64,000 nucleotides of DNA, taken from NCBI RefSeq assembly GCF_001441615.1, contig NZ_LAXJ01000008.1, positions 211,279-275,278 on the forward strand. The letters run 5' to 3'. The DNA is from Roseovarius atlanticus (GTDB taxonomy: Bacteria; Pseudomonadota; Alphaproteobacteria; Rhodobacterales; Rhodobacteraceae). Positions 16,801-23,684 of this stretch are shown one piece after another (position 1 is the first letter of the stretch; every line of letters starts with the position of its first letter). Below the pieces are notes generated by a model. That model did not search any database. It was not told the DNA's origin and was given only the letters and a program-made list of their open reading frames with translations. The position numbers and the translations under genes are program-made.

Positions 16801-16917
16801 GCCGGTCAGGTCGGGCGTGTCGAGGCTGACCTCGCCCACCATGTGCCAGCCGGGGAAGGCACGATGCAGAAGGCTGATGCCTTCGAAGGACAGGGTCAGG
16901 GCAAAATTCGGTTTCAT
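13882..16917 (-). CDS. Large proline-rich single-pass membrane protein (GspL/PilM-like N end, GspC-like C end)
   Basis: 1011 residues in three parts. Residues 1-180 look like the N-terminal half of an actin-like assembly protein of the PilM/GspL kind (FALTLSFEGISLLHR at the start, SKLVIPNDQIRF, ARETLAEAEAF). Residues about 209-302 are a PEP/PPAPEPD-rich low-complexity array and more disordered sequence follows. One membrane helix lies at about 548-570 (FLGLILTAVLLIFLVGVAAW). The last 60 residues (RALVRLANGSYKKVKVGDRLDGGRVAAI) resemble the small beta domain of GspC/PilP proteins. Often mislabelled as IF-2 because of composition. Periplasmic C terminus predicted. No other secretion or pilus genes are near. 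Function unknown. Confidence 0.65.
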   Translation of the reverse strand: MKPNFALTLSFEGISLLHRAFPGWHMVGEVSLDTPDLTGALAQLRQRAEQLDNNPIRSKLVIPNDQIRFIQFDSEGLEADEIASAVHRALDGATPYAVDDLAYDWSISAGQVHVAAVARETLAEAEAFATEHGFNPLCFVAVPEGRDFVGEPWFGEAAGATALLPEGGRIDRDTAAIRVIGTAPLHSAAAGAAPTAAPETELEGAPAAASTPDPEIPPTPEPDLPPGPEPEVPPAPEPDLPPEPEPEVPPAPGTPPAPEPEIEPEIDPEPQPDVPPTPQPDIPPTPTPTPDPDIPPSPTPGPATAEAYTDTGTTSEDTETGITGEVPDALSEPDTVPVAFSSIRARRDALPTAPRRLTGATRDTSAPSPESAPREAPRTEPTLTAAPPPVSDAAAAKVTGTPQDALSDEAAARIGATLRPSDDARLTSPASNLSDDAVSTHSSPEEEDDGGDIPPPPAFMADRAEPAGFDLPDDTPNAPLAAPAIAGKAPAGSPSGALSFFSRRKAPKPDKHQATRTAPRPSPEAQREQERQRMTVFGARKPAAVGGKPRFLGLILTAVLLIFLVGVAAWASIFLEDGISRVLRGTPDADEQIAATPDAELPSGDTAGTSAPEIDDADAGESVLAALPGVTSDGTETPLADPQPEPNPAELTDQQARTRYAVTGIWQRAPEAPTDPGTQSLDDFYLTSIDPKVVEQDAVALPTPDSLRGDTRPDTPADPAAADTMFTMDTRGLVQPTPEGALTPDGILVYAGQPALVPPDRPAETLAQPGEDPAEAAARIEALERIAALRPRVRPGDLSETNQRETLGGRTRDELASLRPRLRPKSAQELAEQAAAASTAAAAAAAATSEAVSPDPEAVNAALQAAAAVQPPDPFAGATAQAVKVSVKPNARPRNFDRIVQRSQRLAEQQETRSAAVAVPRNQRIAPSGPTPTTVARAATEKNALRMRQVNLIGVYGSNSNRRALVRLANGSYKKVKVGDRLDGGRVAAIGTSDLRYVKSGRSVTLTMPRG

Positions 16918-17047
16918 TCACAACGCTCTGGCACCACGGACCCGGCAGGGGTGACCCCCTGCCGCAGGTGGATTCTACAGCAGCTTACCGCCGAGGGAAA
17001 GGCAAACACCGATCACGATCGGCGCGATCGGCGGAGACCCCCGGCGG

Positions 17048-18349
17048 TCAGGCGCCCGCCTTGGCCAGCGCCTGTTCGAGATCGGCGATGATGTCGTCGG
17101 CATCCTCGCAGCCGATGGAAATGCGCACCACGTTGGGCGCGGCCCCGGCGGCGGTCTGCTGTTCGGGCGTCAACTGCCGGTGGGTGGTGGAGGCCGAATG
17201 GATGATGAGCGAGCGCGTGTCGCCGAGGTTGGCGACGTGGCTGAAAAGCTCGAGATTGTCGACCAGCTTGACGCAGCCCTCGTAGCCCGACTTGAGCGCC
17301 ACCGTGAACAGGCCGCCGGCGCCCTTGGGGCAGACCGTCTTGACGCGCTTGTGGTAGGGCGAGGATTTGAGCCCTGCATAGGTGACGGCCTCGACCGCGT
17401 CGTGCTTTTCCAGCCAGGCGGCGACGGTTTCGGCGTTCTCGACGTGTTTCTGCATCCGCAGGGAGAGGGTTTCGATCCCCATCAGGGTGTAGTGGGCCGC
17501 CTGGGGGTTCAATGTCATACCGAGGTCGCGCAGACCGATGGCGATGCCGTGGAAGGTGAAGGCAAGCGGGCCGAAGGTCTCGTGGAACTTGAGGCCGTGA
17601 TAGGCGGGTTCGGGTTCGCTGAGCGAGGGGAACTTGTCGGAGGCGGACCAGTCGAACGTGCCCGAATCCACCACGACGCCGCCGGTGACGGTGCCGTTGC
17701 CGGTGAGGAACTTGGTCATGGAATGTACGACCAGCGTCGCGCCATGCTCGATCGGGCGGCAGAGGTAGGGCGTGGCAGAGGTGTTGTCGACAATGAGCGG
17801 CAGCCCCGCGGCGTCGGCCACGTCGGCCACGGCGCGCAGGTCGGCGATATGGCCGCCGGGGTTTGCGATGGACTCGCAGAACACCGCGCGGGTGTCGTCG
17901 TCGATGGCCGCCTTTATGGCGTCCATGTCGTCGATATCGACGAACTTGGCCGACCAACCGAAGCGTTTGATGGTCTGGCTGAACTGGGTGACCGAGCCGC
18001 CATAGAGGCGCGTGGAGACGACCACGTTCTTGCCCGGGCCCATCAGCGGGAACAGCGCCATGATCTGGGCCGCGTGCCCCGACGAGCAGCAGACGGCACC
18101 GGCGCCGCCCTCCAGCGTGGCGACGCGTTCCTGAAGCACGGCCACGGTGGGGTTAGTCAGGCGGGAATAGATGAAACCCACTTCCTGGAGGTTGAACAGG
18201 GCGGCGGCGTGCTCGGCGTCGCGGAACACGTAGGCCGTGGACTGGTAGATCGGGGTCTGACGCGCACCGGTGGCCGGATCGGGCCGGGCGCCGGCGTGAA
18301 TTTGCAGCGTGTCGAAGCCGAACTTGTGAATGCGGTCGTCGTCGGACAT
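17048..18349 (-). CDS. metY: O-acetylhomoserine sulfhydrylase (MetY-type)
   Basis: PLP enzyme of the Cys/Met metabolism family; joins O-acetylhomoserine with sulfide (or methanethiol) in methionine synthesis. The PLP lysine is K213 in HSMTKFLTGNG, with the phosphate-binding SSGHAAQI segment and the VDNTSATPYLCRP region upstream. 433 residues matches O-acetylhomoserine aminocarboxypropyltransferase rather than the shorter cystathionine gamma-synthase group. GGGAGG precedes the ATG. In an organism with DMSP metabolism, direct use of methanethiol is plausible (inference). Confidence 0.92.
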   Translation of the reverse strand: MSDDDRIHKFGFDTLQIHAGARPDPATGARQTPIYQSTAYVFRDAEHAAALFNLQEVGFIYSRLTNPTVAVLQERVATLEGGAGAVCCSSGHAAQIMALFPLMGPGKNVVVSTRLYGGSVTQFSQTIKRFGWSAKFVDIDDMDAIKAAIDDDTRAVFCESIANPGGHIADLRAVADVADAAGLPLIVDNTSATPYLCRPIEHGATLVVHSMTKFLTGNGTVTGGVVVDSGTFDWSASDKFPSLSEPEPAYHGLKFHETFGPLAFTFHGIAIGLRDLGMTLNPQAAHYTLMGIETLSLRMQKHVENAETVAAWLEKHDAVEAVTYAGLKSSPYHKRVKTVCPKGAGGLFTVALKSGYEGCVKLVDNLELFSHVANLGDTRSLIIHSASTTHRQLTPEQQTAAGAAPNVVRISIGCEDADDIIADLEQALAKAGA

Positions 18350-18365
18350 GGAAAGCCTCCCTTAT

Positions 18366-18423
18366 GGCGTTGCCGAAAGGGGTAGGACAAAGGGCGGCGC
18401 AGGACAACTGAATTCCCGCAACG
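18366..18423 (-). promoter_or_regulatory. Possible structured leader of metY
   Basis: On the minus strand the leader holds CGTTGC (18423-18418) and GCAACG (18373-18368), able to close a stem around 44 bases and ending just before the GGGAGG ribosome site. It does not match the SAM-II, SAM-V or SAH riboswitch patterns I know. Weak evidence. Confidence 0.25.
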
Positions 18424-18444
18424 AGACACCGGCGAGGTGCTGGA

Positions 18445-18555
18445 TCAGTCGCCGTAGTTGCCGCTTTGGCCCGGGTAGCCGCCAAGCGGCTCTTCTTGTC
18501 CTGCGCATGCGGTCAGCAGACCGATGAAGAGGAGAGAAAACAAAATTCTGGGCAT
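18445..18555 (-). CDS. Tiny secreted lipoprotein (36 aa)
   Basis: Reads MPRILFSLLFIGLLTACAGQ and continues for 16 more residues ending GQSGNYGD. Residues 1-16 are a signal peptide ending in the lipobox LTAC, so the mature lipoprotein would be only 20 residues starting at Cys17, Gly- and Glu-containing. AAAGG lies 5-6 bases before the ATG. It sits upstream of metY on the same strand with 95 bases between. Small lipoproteins of this size are easily missed; function unknown. Confidence 0.72.
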   Translation of the reverse strand: MPRILFSLLFIGLLTACAGQEEPLGGYPGQSGNYGD

Positions 18556-18600
18556 ATCTTGCCTTTCTGTATGGTTCGCAAAGGAAACTTGGCGACACAC

Positions 18601-18732
18601 TCACACAAATGAAAAACGGTTAGAGGCGCCGGTGCCTCGCGCCGACACGGCGCTCGGTCGCCGAAAGTGGAGCAGGATGGCAGATCGGCTGTCACATCGC
18701 GGCCCGCGCCGCGCGACGGTATCGTCGATCAT
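18601..18732 (-). CDS. Candidate small ORF (43 aa) with strong ribosome site
   Basis: The ATG at 18732 is preceded by AAAAGGAGGA with good spacing, unusually strong for this window. The product (MIDDTVARRGPRCDS...) is basic, has no membrane helix and no known family; it could be a leader peptide or a real microprotein. A longer frame to 18783 lacks a ribosome site. The 311 bases from 18556 to 18866 otherwise show nothing I can name. Confidence 0.35.
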   Translation of the reverse strand: MIDDTVARRGPRCDSRSAILLHFRRPSAVSARGTGASNRFSFV

Positions 18733-18866
18733 GTTGCGGTCCTCCTTTTTGCTGGAAAAAGCGAAGGACACTCGTAAATGCATGGGCGACCGTTTCCCGC
18801 TGGAACGGCCTCGAATGCCCCGATTAAAGGCGACAGGGCCTCCGAAATCAACAATTATCAGGGGAT

Positions 18867-19268
18867 TTAGCGTTTCGGGCTGCGACCGTAGCGGCCGCGC
18901 AGGGCGGGCGCGGTTCCGGTGAGAAGGTAGAACGCGCTTTCCACGATCCGGCGCATCAGGCCGCGCGGGCGGGGCGGTGGCAGATCGTCATCGGGAATGA
19001 TGTCGAACGCGGAGGGGGAAAGCACCTCCACGTCAGAGGTTTCCAACGCGTCGAGAAAGGCCGCGGCCTCGGCCGCGCGGGAGGTTTCGACCATGATCGG
19101 TACGCCGCCCAGGGCGACCGAGAGGTACTGCGCGTTCGAGAGCGTGTGGTAGCCCGGCACGAAGACGCGGAACCCCGCGCCTTCGAGCGCGGCGACAGCC
19201 AGAATCGCGTCGGACGGGCCGAAGACCTGCGCGATGCGGGTCAGGCCGGGCACGTCTCGCAAGGCCAT
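18867..19268 (-). CDS. DUF2007-like protein
   Basis: 133 residues. The first 70 residues show the small alpha/beta pattern of DUF2007 proteins, proposed signal-transducing domains (IAQVFGPSDAILAVAALEGAGFRVFVPG, here given only in part of the fold: strand, helix, strand). The C-terminal third is basic with a short hydrophobic stretch (ESAFYLLTG). Its ATG overlaps the stop of the upstream glycosyltransferase-like gene by one base (TGATG), so they are coupled. No function is known. Confidence 0.65.
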   Translation of the reverse strand: MALRDVPGLTRIAQVFGPSDAILAVAALEGAGFRVFVPGYHTLSNAQYLSVALGGVPIMVETSRAAEAAAFLDALETSDVEVLSPSAFDIIPDDDLPPPRPRGLMRRIVESAFYLLTGTAPALRGRYGRSPKR

Positions 19269-20269
19269 CAGCGCATCCAGAAGCCGTTGCGGCGGATGGT
19301 GTTGCGGATCGCCTGTTCCTTGCGCGGCATGTTTGCCCGGTCGAAGAGGGCGCGTACCTTGTGACCGCGGCCGTGGTAGATCATGAACTTGATCGCGTCG
19401 TAGTTCTTGAGCAGTTTCTTGACCGGGTTGGGCGCGCTGATCTCTTCCAGCAGGGCGACGACATCATCGCTCTCGCGGGCATAGAGCAGCGGCAGCAGGC
19501 GGTAATGGCACGTGATCTCGCCGTCGAGCAAACCGTCGGGCAGCGTGTCGCGCCCGCCGCCAAGCGAATGGATGACGAGCGGCAGCGCCACCTGGTCGAG
19601 CCAGGGATCGAGCGACTGGCAGACCAGTTCGGGGGGCGGGTCGTCGCGGATCGCCAGCGCATAGTCGAGGAAACGCTGGCCGAAGACATGCGGGCATTTG
19701 TAGAAGAAGAACCCGGCGTTGAAATAAAGATAGCGGCGCCAGTACTCGTCAGGCAGGGACGTGTCGAGCGACGACTCGAAATCGAGGCCGAACTTGTCAT
19801 AGAGCGATTTCCATGTAGCCGTGTAGCCCGGGCCGTAAAGTTCTATTTCGGGCCAGGTGCCTTCGCGGCGAAGCGAGGCGGTGGGGCGGTCGAAGTCGAA
19901 GGGCACGCGGGCGAGCTCGCCGGTGATGAGCGTGTCGGTGTCGAAGAACACGAACGGCTCGTCCTTGGGCAGGGCGGTCAGGCATTCGATTTTGTTGCCG
20001 TAGGGATAGGCCTGTCCGAAATGCCGGGACTGGAACGGAACGATCTCGGCATCGTAGCTTTCCAGCAGAGCGCGGATGTCGCCGCGCATGGTCGGGTCGT
20101 TCTTCCACAGCGGGCCGGGCTGTGGTTCGGCCACGAACAGGCGGCCGGAAAATTCGGGGCTGCGGGCGCGCAGGGAGGCGGCGAAAAGCACCGCCTCGAA
20201 CTGAAGCCGCCCGGCGTGGCCCACCACCACGATATTGAACGCTTGGTTTTTCGCCTTTTTCGCGGCCAT
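19268..20269 (-). CDS. Glycosyltransferase-like protein (GT-A fold)
   Basis: 333 residues. The start NIVVVGHAGRLQFEAVLFAASL and the FFDTDTLI motif (a DxD metal/nucleotide-sugar site) indicate a GT-A type nucleotide-diphospho-sugar transferase, nearest to GT8-like proteins. A NAGFFFYKCP segment and a conserved DQVALPLVIHSLG stretch follow, as in related proteins where the latter recognises the acceptor. No membrane helix. Coupled to the DUF2007-like gene. Acceptor and sugar unknown. Confidence 0.65.
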   Translation of the reverse strand: MAAKKAKNQAFNIVVVGHAGRLQFEAVLFAASLRARSPEFSGRLFVAEPQPGPLWKNDPTMRGDIRALLESYDAEIVPFQSRHFGQAYPYGNKIECLTALPKDEPFVFFDTDTLITGELARVPFDFDRPTASLRREGTWPEIELYGPGYTATWKSLYDKFGLDFESSLDTSLPDEYWRRYLYFNAGFFFYKCPHVFGQRFLDYALAIRDDPPPELVCQSLDPWLDQVALPLVIHSLGGGRDTLPDGLLDGEITCHYRLLPLLYARESDDVVALLEEISAPNPVKKLLKNYDAIKFMIYHGRGHKVRALFDRANMPRKEQAIRNTIRRNGFWMR

Positions 20270-20376
20270 ACTTTGGTCACGCCTGCCTGAACTGCCATTT
20301 GCGGCCAGTATAGGAGCCGCGTTGCGCTTGCGCGAGAGGCAGTTGCGCAGATTTTTGAAAGGAAAGGTATTTTCGG

Positions 20377-20868
20377 ATGATAGATTGGTTTTTCATCGGC
20401 CTGGCCGTGGCACTGGGCGGCGGCGAGGGGAGCGCAAGCGGGAGCGATGCCGCACAGGCGGGGGCGAATGAGGCTGCGCCGTCCGCGGGGTTCGAGGCCG
20501 AGGACCAGACGCCCAGCGGCAAGTTCACCACCGCCGCTGAGATCAGGCCGATCATCGAGGCCACGCGCGGCAACTGGGTGGCGGTGCGCGAGTACGATGG
20601 CCAGGACCTGTTGTACCTGACACATCTGCTGAGCTGGCGTTGCGGAATGCACCAAGTCAGTGTCGCCGTGAATGGCGGTGCGATGGAGATCTGGGACATG
20701 CCGGTCTGCCAGACCAAGACCGCTGCGCCCAATGCATTCCCGGACGGCGCGGTCATCTACAAGAGCTTCGGTCTGGGCGAGATCGAGAGTATCGCGGTCG
20801 AGATCCTGTATGACGACCTTGGCACGGCCGAGGGATTGTTCGGGCGGAAAGAGGTTTTGATGCCCTGA
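20377..20868 (+). CDS. Conserved hypothetical protein, possibly exported
   Basis: 163 residues, no family recognised. The N terminus (MIDWFFIGLAVALGGG) is hydrophobic and could be a signal peptide or short anchor; residues 18-50 are Ala/Gly/Glu-rich and probably disordered; the remainder is a compact mixed domain with two Cys (SWRCGMHQV and MPVCQTK) that may pair in the periplasm. It is divergent from the glycosyltransferase-like gene and 129 bases ahead of the large uncharacterised operon; it may be its first gene or independent. Confidence 0.7.
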   Translation: MIDWFFIGLAVALGGGEGSASGSDAAQAGANEAAPSAGFEAEDQTPSGKFTTAAEIRPIIEATRGNWVAVREYDGQDLLYLTHLLSWRCGMHQVSVAVNGGAMEIWDMPVCQTKTAAPNAFPDGAVIYKSFGLGEIESIAVEILYDDLGTAEGLFGRKEVLMP

Positions 20869-20961
20869 GCGCGCAGGTCTTTCTTGCCCCGCGCCCGCGG
20901 TTTTGCGAAAACCTTGGGGAACAGGGCGTCTTCAAATCGGCGGCGGCATGCCTATATTGAT

Positions 20962-20976
20962 GTTAAGGCGATTAAC
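20962..20976. promoter_or_regulatory. Inverted repeat GTTAA-N5-TTAAC upstream of the AAA+ operon
   Basis: GTTAAGGCGATTAAC lies 22 bases before the first codon of the coiled-coil gene and next to the AT-rich TATATTGAT (20953-20961). It looks like an operator for a dimeric regulator. It is not a CtrA box, because the spacer is five and not seven bases. Confidence 0.35.
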
Positions 20977-20997
20977 TTTACGCGAAAGGGAACGGTG

Positions 20998-22074
20998 ATG
21001 GCGAATTTGGACGCGCAGGTGCGCGAAAGTCAGGAGCAGGTCGCATCGGCGCAGGCGAAGATCGCCGAGCTGACCAGCAAGATCGAAAGCGCCCGGTCCA
21101 AGATCAAGGGCGGCGAGGATGCAAGCCTCGATATCGAGAACGCGACGCTGGACGAGGTGCACGCCCATACCGAGACGATGAACGCCAACATCGCCGAGCT
21201 GATCATGGGGCTGGACGATGTGACGGCGGGGTTTTCGCGCGACTTCGACGAGATGCGCAACAAGACCGGCTGGGAAAGCTTTGTGGGCATCTTCAGCCGC
21301 CACAAGGCCGACAGTATGCGCCAGGACCGCATTCGCACCGCCAGCATCGACGATAAGTTGCAGGACCTGATCTCGAAATCCGACATCATCGTGCAATTGC
21401 TGGAAGGCCAGCTGCGCACGCTGGAAGAGCACAAGGTGAAGGTGGAAACGAACCTGACCGAGACGCTGGACGAGCGCGAGGCGACGGTGGGCGAACTGGA
21501 GACGCTGCGCGCGGATATCCAGGCGATGGACCCCAAGATCATCGAGCTGGAAAACAAGATCGCCAACGAAACCGACGCGGCGGCCCGCACCAAGCTGGAA
21601 AGCGAGCTGGCCGAGATGAACGCCAAGTACAACGAGATGGTGCAGCAGGAGCAGGTCAAGCTGGCCAAGTCGCAGACGCTCGAGCGCTATATCGAGAAGG
21701 GCAAAACCTGGGTCGATTCGCTGCAAAACCAGGCGGCGACTCAGATGGTGCTGATCAACAAGTTGCAGACCGACACCAAGCAGCGCGTTGTGCTGTACGA
21801 TGCACTGACCAAGTCGCTGAAGACCGCACAGCAGCAGGACGTGGCGCACCGGATCAACGAGATCGGGGTCAAGACCGACCAGGAGGCGCAGAGCGCCATG
21901 GCCGGGATCGGCGCGGCCACCAACCAGAAGATGGCCGACATGCTGGAGGCGCACGAGGATCACATGGTCTTTGCCCGCGAGGTGCTGGAGGCCAAGGCCA
22001 AGGCGGACGAGCGGTTCGCGCGGCGGTTTGCCAAGATCATCGAGAAGCATGACGCCAACGCGTATGGCGGCTAA
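20998..22074 (+). CDS. Long coiled-coil protein, first core gene of uncharacterised AAA+ operon
   Basis: 358 residues, almost wholly helical. Heptad-type coiled coil runs over residues 1-55 (MANLDAQVRESQEQVASAQA) and about 120-225, with a KTGWESFVGIFSRHK patch between. The shape and length recall TelA/KlaA toxic-anion-resistance proteins, but I see no clear sequence match, so this is only a comparison. The start at 20998 follows GAAAGGGA; the frame extends upstream to 20884 without a ribosome site. No signal or membrane segment. The following gene starts three bases after its stop. Confidence 0.75.
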   Translation: MANLDAQVRESQEQVASAQAKIAELTSKIESARSKIKGGEDASLDIENATLDEVHAHTETMNANIAELIMGLDDVTAGFSRDFDEMRNKTGWESFVGIFSRHKADSMRQDRIRTASIDDKLQDLISKSDIIVQLLEGQLRTLEEHKVKVETNLTETLDEREATVGELETLRADIQAMDPKIIELENKIANETDAAARTKLESELAEMNAKYNEMVQQEQVKLAKSQTLERYIEKGKTWVDSLQNQAATQMVLINKLQTDTKQRVVLYDALTKSLKTAQQQDVAHRINEIGVKTDQEAQSAMAGIGAATNQKMADMLEAHEDHMVFAREVLEAKAKADERFARRFAKIIEKHDANAYGG

Positions 22075-22077
22075 GGC

Positions 22078-22239
22078 ATGGGGCTGGGAACGCTTGCCAT
22101 TGTTCTGTCTTTCGTCTGCCTGGTTGTGTCGTTCGTATTCACCGTCCCTGCCTGGGTGAACCTTGCCGGTATGGGCTTTGGCGTTGCGGGTCTGTTGCTG
22201 ATCAGCAGGGGGCGCCGGAATGGCGGCAAGGGGTCGTGA
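22078..22239 (+). CDS. Small two-helix membrane protein (53 aa)
   Basis: ATG three bases after the coiled-coil gene stop; reads MGLGTLAIVLSFVCLVVSFV then a short turn and a second hydrophobic run (LAGMGFGVAGLLLIS), ending in basic RGRRNGGKGS. Predicted hairpin in the inner membrane with both ends or the tail cytoplasmic. No family known; supported by tight spacing on both sides (next gene starts at 22245). Confidence 0.68.
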   Translation: MGLGTLAIVLSFVCLVVSFVFTVPAWVNLAGMGFGVAGLLLISRGRRNGGKGS

Positions 22240-22244
22240 GAGCG

Positions 22245-22487
22245 ATGTCCAAAGAGCGCATATCCGGCATGGTTTTACTAATCGGCATCTTGGCGTCGGG
22301 TGGCGTGGCGCTGGGCGGCCACAGGTTGGGACATGACGAGATGATGGCCTATGGCATCATCGGGATGATCGTTCTGGCGGTCTGGGCATTCGTGAAGCCC
22401 GGCGCCGGGTCTGGTGATGCGGGCTATTCCAGCTTTGATAGTGACGGAGCTGGTGGGGCGGGTGACGGTGGCGGGGGAGGTGAATGA
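22245..22487 (+). CDS. Small membrane protein with Gly/Asp-rich tail (80 aa)
   Basis: Two membrane helices (ISGMVLLIGILASGGVALGG and AYGIIGMIVLAVWAFV) followed by a tail SSFDSDGAGGAGDGGGGGE. Such glycine-rich tails after a membrane helix occur in TPM-domain and similar envelope proteins. The ATG at 22245 was chosen; a GTG at 22236 overlapping the upstream stop is possible. Its stop overlaps the next start by four bases (ATGA). Function unknown. Confidence 0.72.
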   Translation: MSKERISGMVLLIGILASGGVALGGHRLGHDEMMAYGIIGMIVLAVWAFVKPGAGSGDAGYSSFDSDGAGGAGDGGGGGE

Positions 22488-23608
22488 CCGCCGACGCCCC
22501 GACCTCCGAACGCGCTGCTTTGACCGACCTTTTCGCGTCGCGGCGCTACTTCGCCAAGTTCGAGCGGATCACGGCGCATCTGAACCGAGTGGCCGCGGTG
22601 ATGCAGGCCGAAAGCAGTCTGAGTAAGCAGGAGGTCGAGGTTCTGACGACCTATGTTCAGGGCATCGCCTATACGTTCAAGGCGCTGAGCATGAAGTACC
22701 TGCTGGTCGGGCGCGACACCGGGCAGTTTTTCGGCTCGCTGGCGATGGACGTGACCGAAAGCGGCTTTCCCATGTTTTCGGAACTGATGGTGATGGCCAA
22801 TGACGCGGCGCAGGCGCGGCGGCACCTGGACGGGATGCCGGATACTGAGACATTGAAGCGCGAGATGGTCGAGCAGATCATTTCCGAACGGACGATCCCG
22901 ACGCGGTTGCAATTCGCGCTGTCACAGCGGCTGTATTACGAGGAAATGCTGCGCGGGCATCTGTTCTGGGCGCAGAACGATCCGCAGGTCCAATGGGTGA
23001 GCGGGCTGGACGAGCGGCGGCGATACCTTTTGCACTGGGCGGTCTATGACAGCCAGGTGAACCTGCCGACGATCTACCTGATGGAGGTCGAGGACACGGG
23101 CCGCGCGCCCCTGGGCAAGGACGAGCGGCGCTGGCCTGAAGTGCAGGCGCATCTGATGGCGCAGTCCCTGGGCGGGCTGAAGCTGCTGACCATTGCCAAG
23201 GGGTTCGACCAGAGTTTCGACGACCTGCATCCCAAGCGGATGCGGCGGTTTCACGTAGGGCCGATGTACAGCCACGCGTTCACCCGCCAGTCAGGCCCGC
23301 TGCGCGAGGTGTTGGCGCAGGCGGATGCGCCGGTGGGGCAGGACTGGGCTCTGGCCTGGACGGACGAAGTGCTGGAAAGCGAGCGCGTGATCGAGGAGCG
23401 CGCGGGCTGGTTCGGAACGGTGGAGCGCGAGGTCTTCGCGCTTGACCCGTTTTCCGGGCAGGGGGCCGAGACCGGGGCGACACGGATGGAGCGCAGCATC
23501 ATCCTGCCGGAGCGGCCCTATCAGGTGCTGGCCGAGAAGACCCCACCGGGGTTTTCGTCGGTCACCAAGTACGTGGTCAGCCCGGGAGGGCGGGTGCTCA
23601 GATATTGA
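22484..23608 (+). CDS. Uncharacterised 374-aa protein of the AAA+ operon
   Basis: No family recognised. Largely helical in the first 150 residues (SSLSKQEVEVLTTYVQGIAYTF), then a mixed alpha/beta part with several conserved-looking aromatic and Arg/Trp residues, and a C-terminal beta part. No signal peptide or membrane helix, so cytoplasmic. Four-base overlap with the preceding small membrane gene ties their translation. It is followed by a pair of inverted hairpin repeats before the ATPase gene. Confidence 0.75.
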   Translation: MTADAPTSERAALTDLFASRRYFAKFERITAHLNRVAAVMQAESSLSKQEVEVLTTYVQGIAYTFKALSMKYLLVGRDTGQFFGSLAMDVTESGFPMFSELMVMANDAAQARRHLDGMPDTETLKREMVEQIISERTIPTRLQFALSQRLYYEEMLRGHLFWAQNDPQVQWVSGLDERRRYLLHWAVYDSQVNLPTIYLMEVEDTGRAPLGKDERRWPEVQAHLMAQSLGGLKLLTIAKGFDQSFDDLHPKRMRRFHVGPMYSHAFTRQSGPLREVLAQADAPVGQDWALAWTDEVLESERVIEERAGWFGTVEREVFALDPFSGQGAETGATRMERSIILPERPYQVLAEKTPPGFSSVTKYVVSPGGRVLRY

Positions 23609-23614
23609 ACGCGA

Positions 23615-23670
23615 GGTGGGGTGAAACCCCACCCTACGCCAGAATTGTAGGGTGGGTTTCAAACCCACCA
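23615..23670. repeat. Two facing copies of a GTGGGTTT-type hairpin repeat
   Basis: Copy one, 23615-23640, is GGTGGGGTGAAACCCCACC plus CCTAC tail; copy two, 23647-23670, is the same element reversed (GTAGGG lead, then TGGGTTTCAAACCCACCA). Together they can also pair CCACCCTAC with GTAGGGTGG, giving a larger structure. Located between the 374-aa gene and the ATPase gene, 14 bases before the latter's start. Other copies at 26431 and 47499. Confidence 0.85.
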
Positions 23671-23684
23671 TTGGGGAGAAGACG

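Noticed and set aside
18350..18445. SAM riboswitch upstream of metY
   Set aside because: No match to the SAM-II, SAM-V or SAM/SAH patterns I know; only a weak inverted repeat is visible.
20962..20976. CtrA box upstream of the coiled-coil gene
   Set aside because: TTAA half-sites are five bases apart, not seven.
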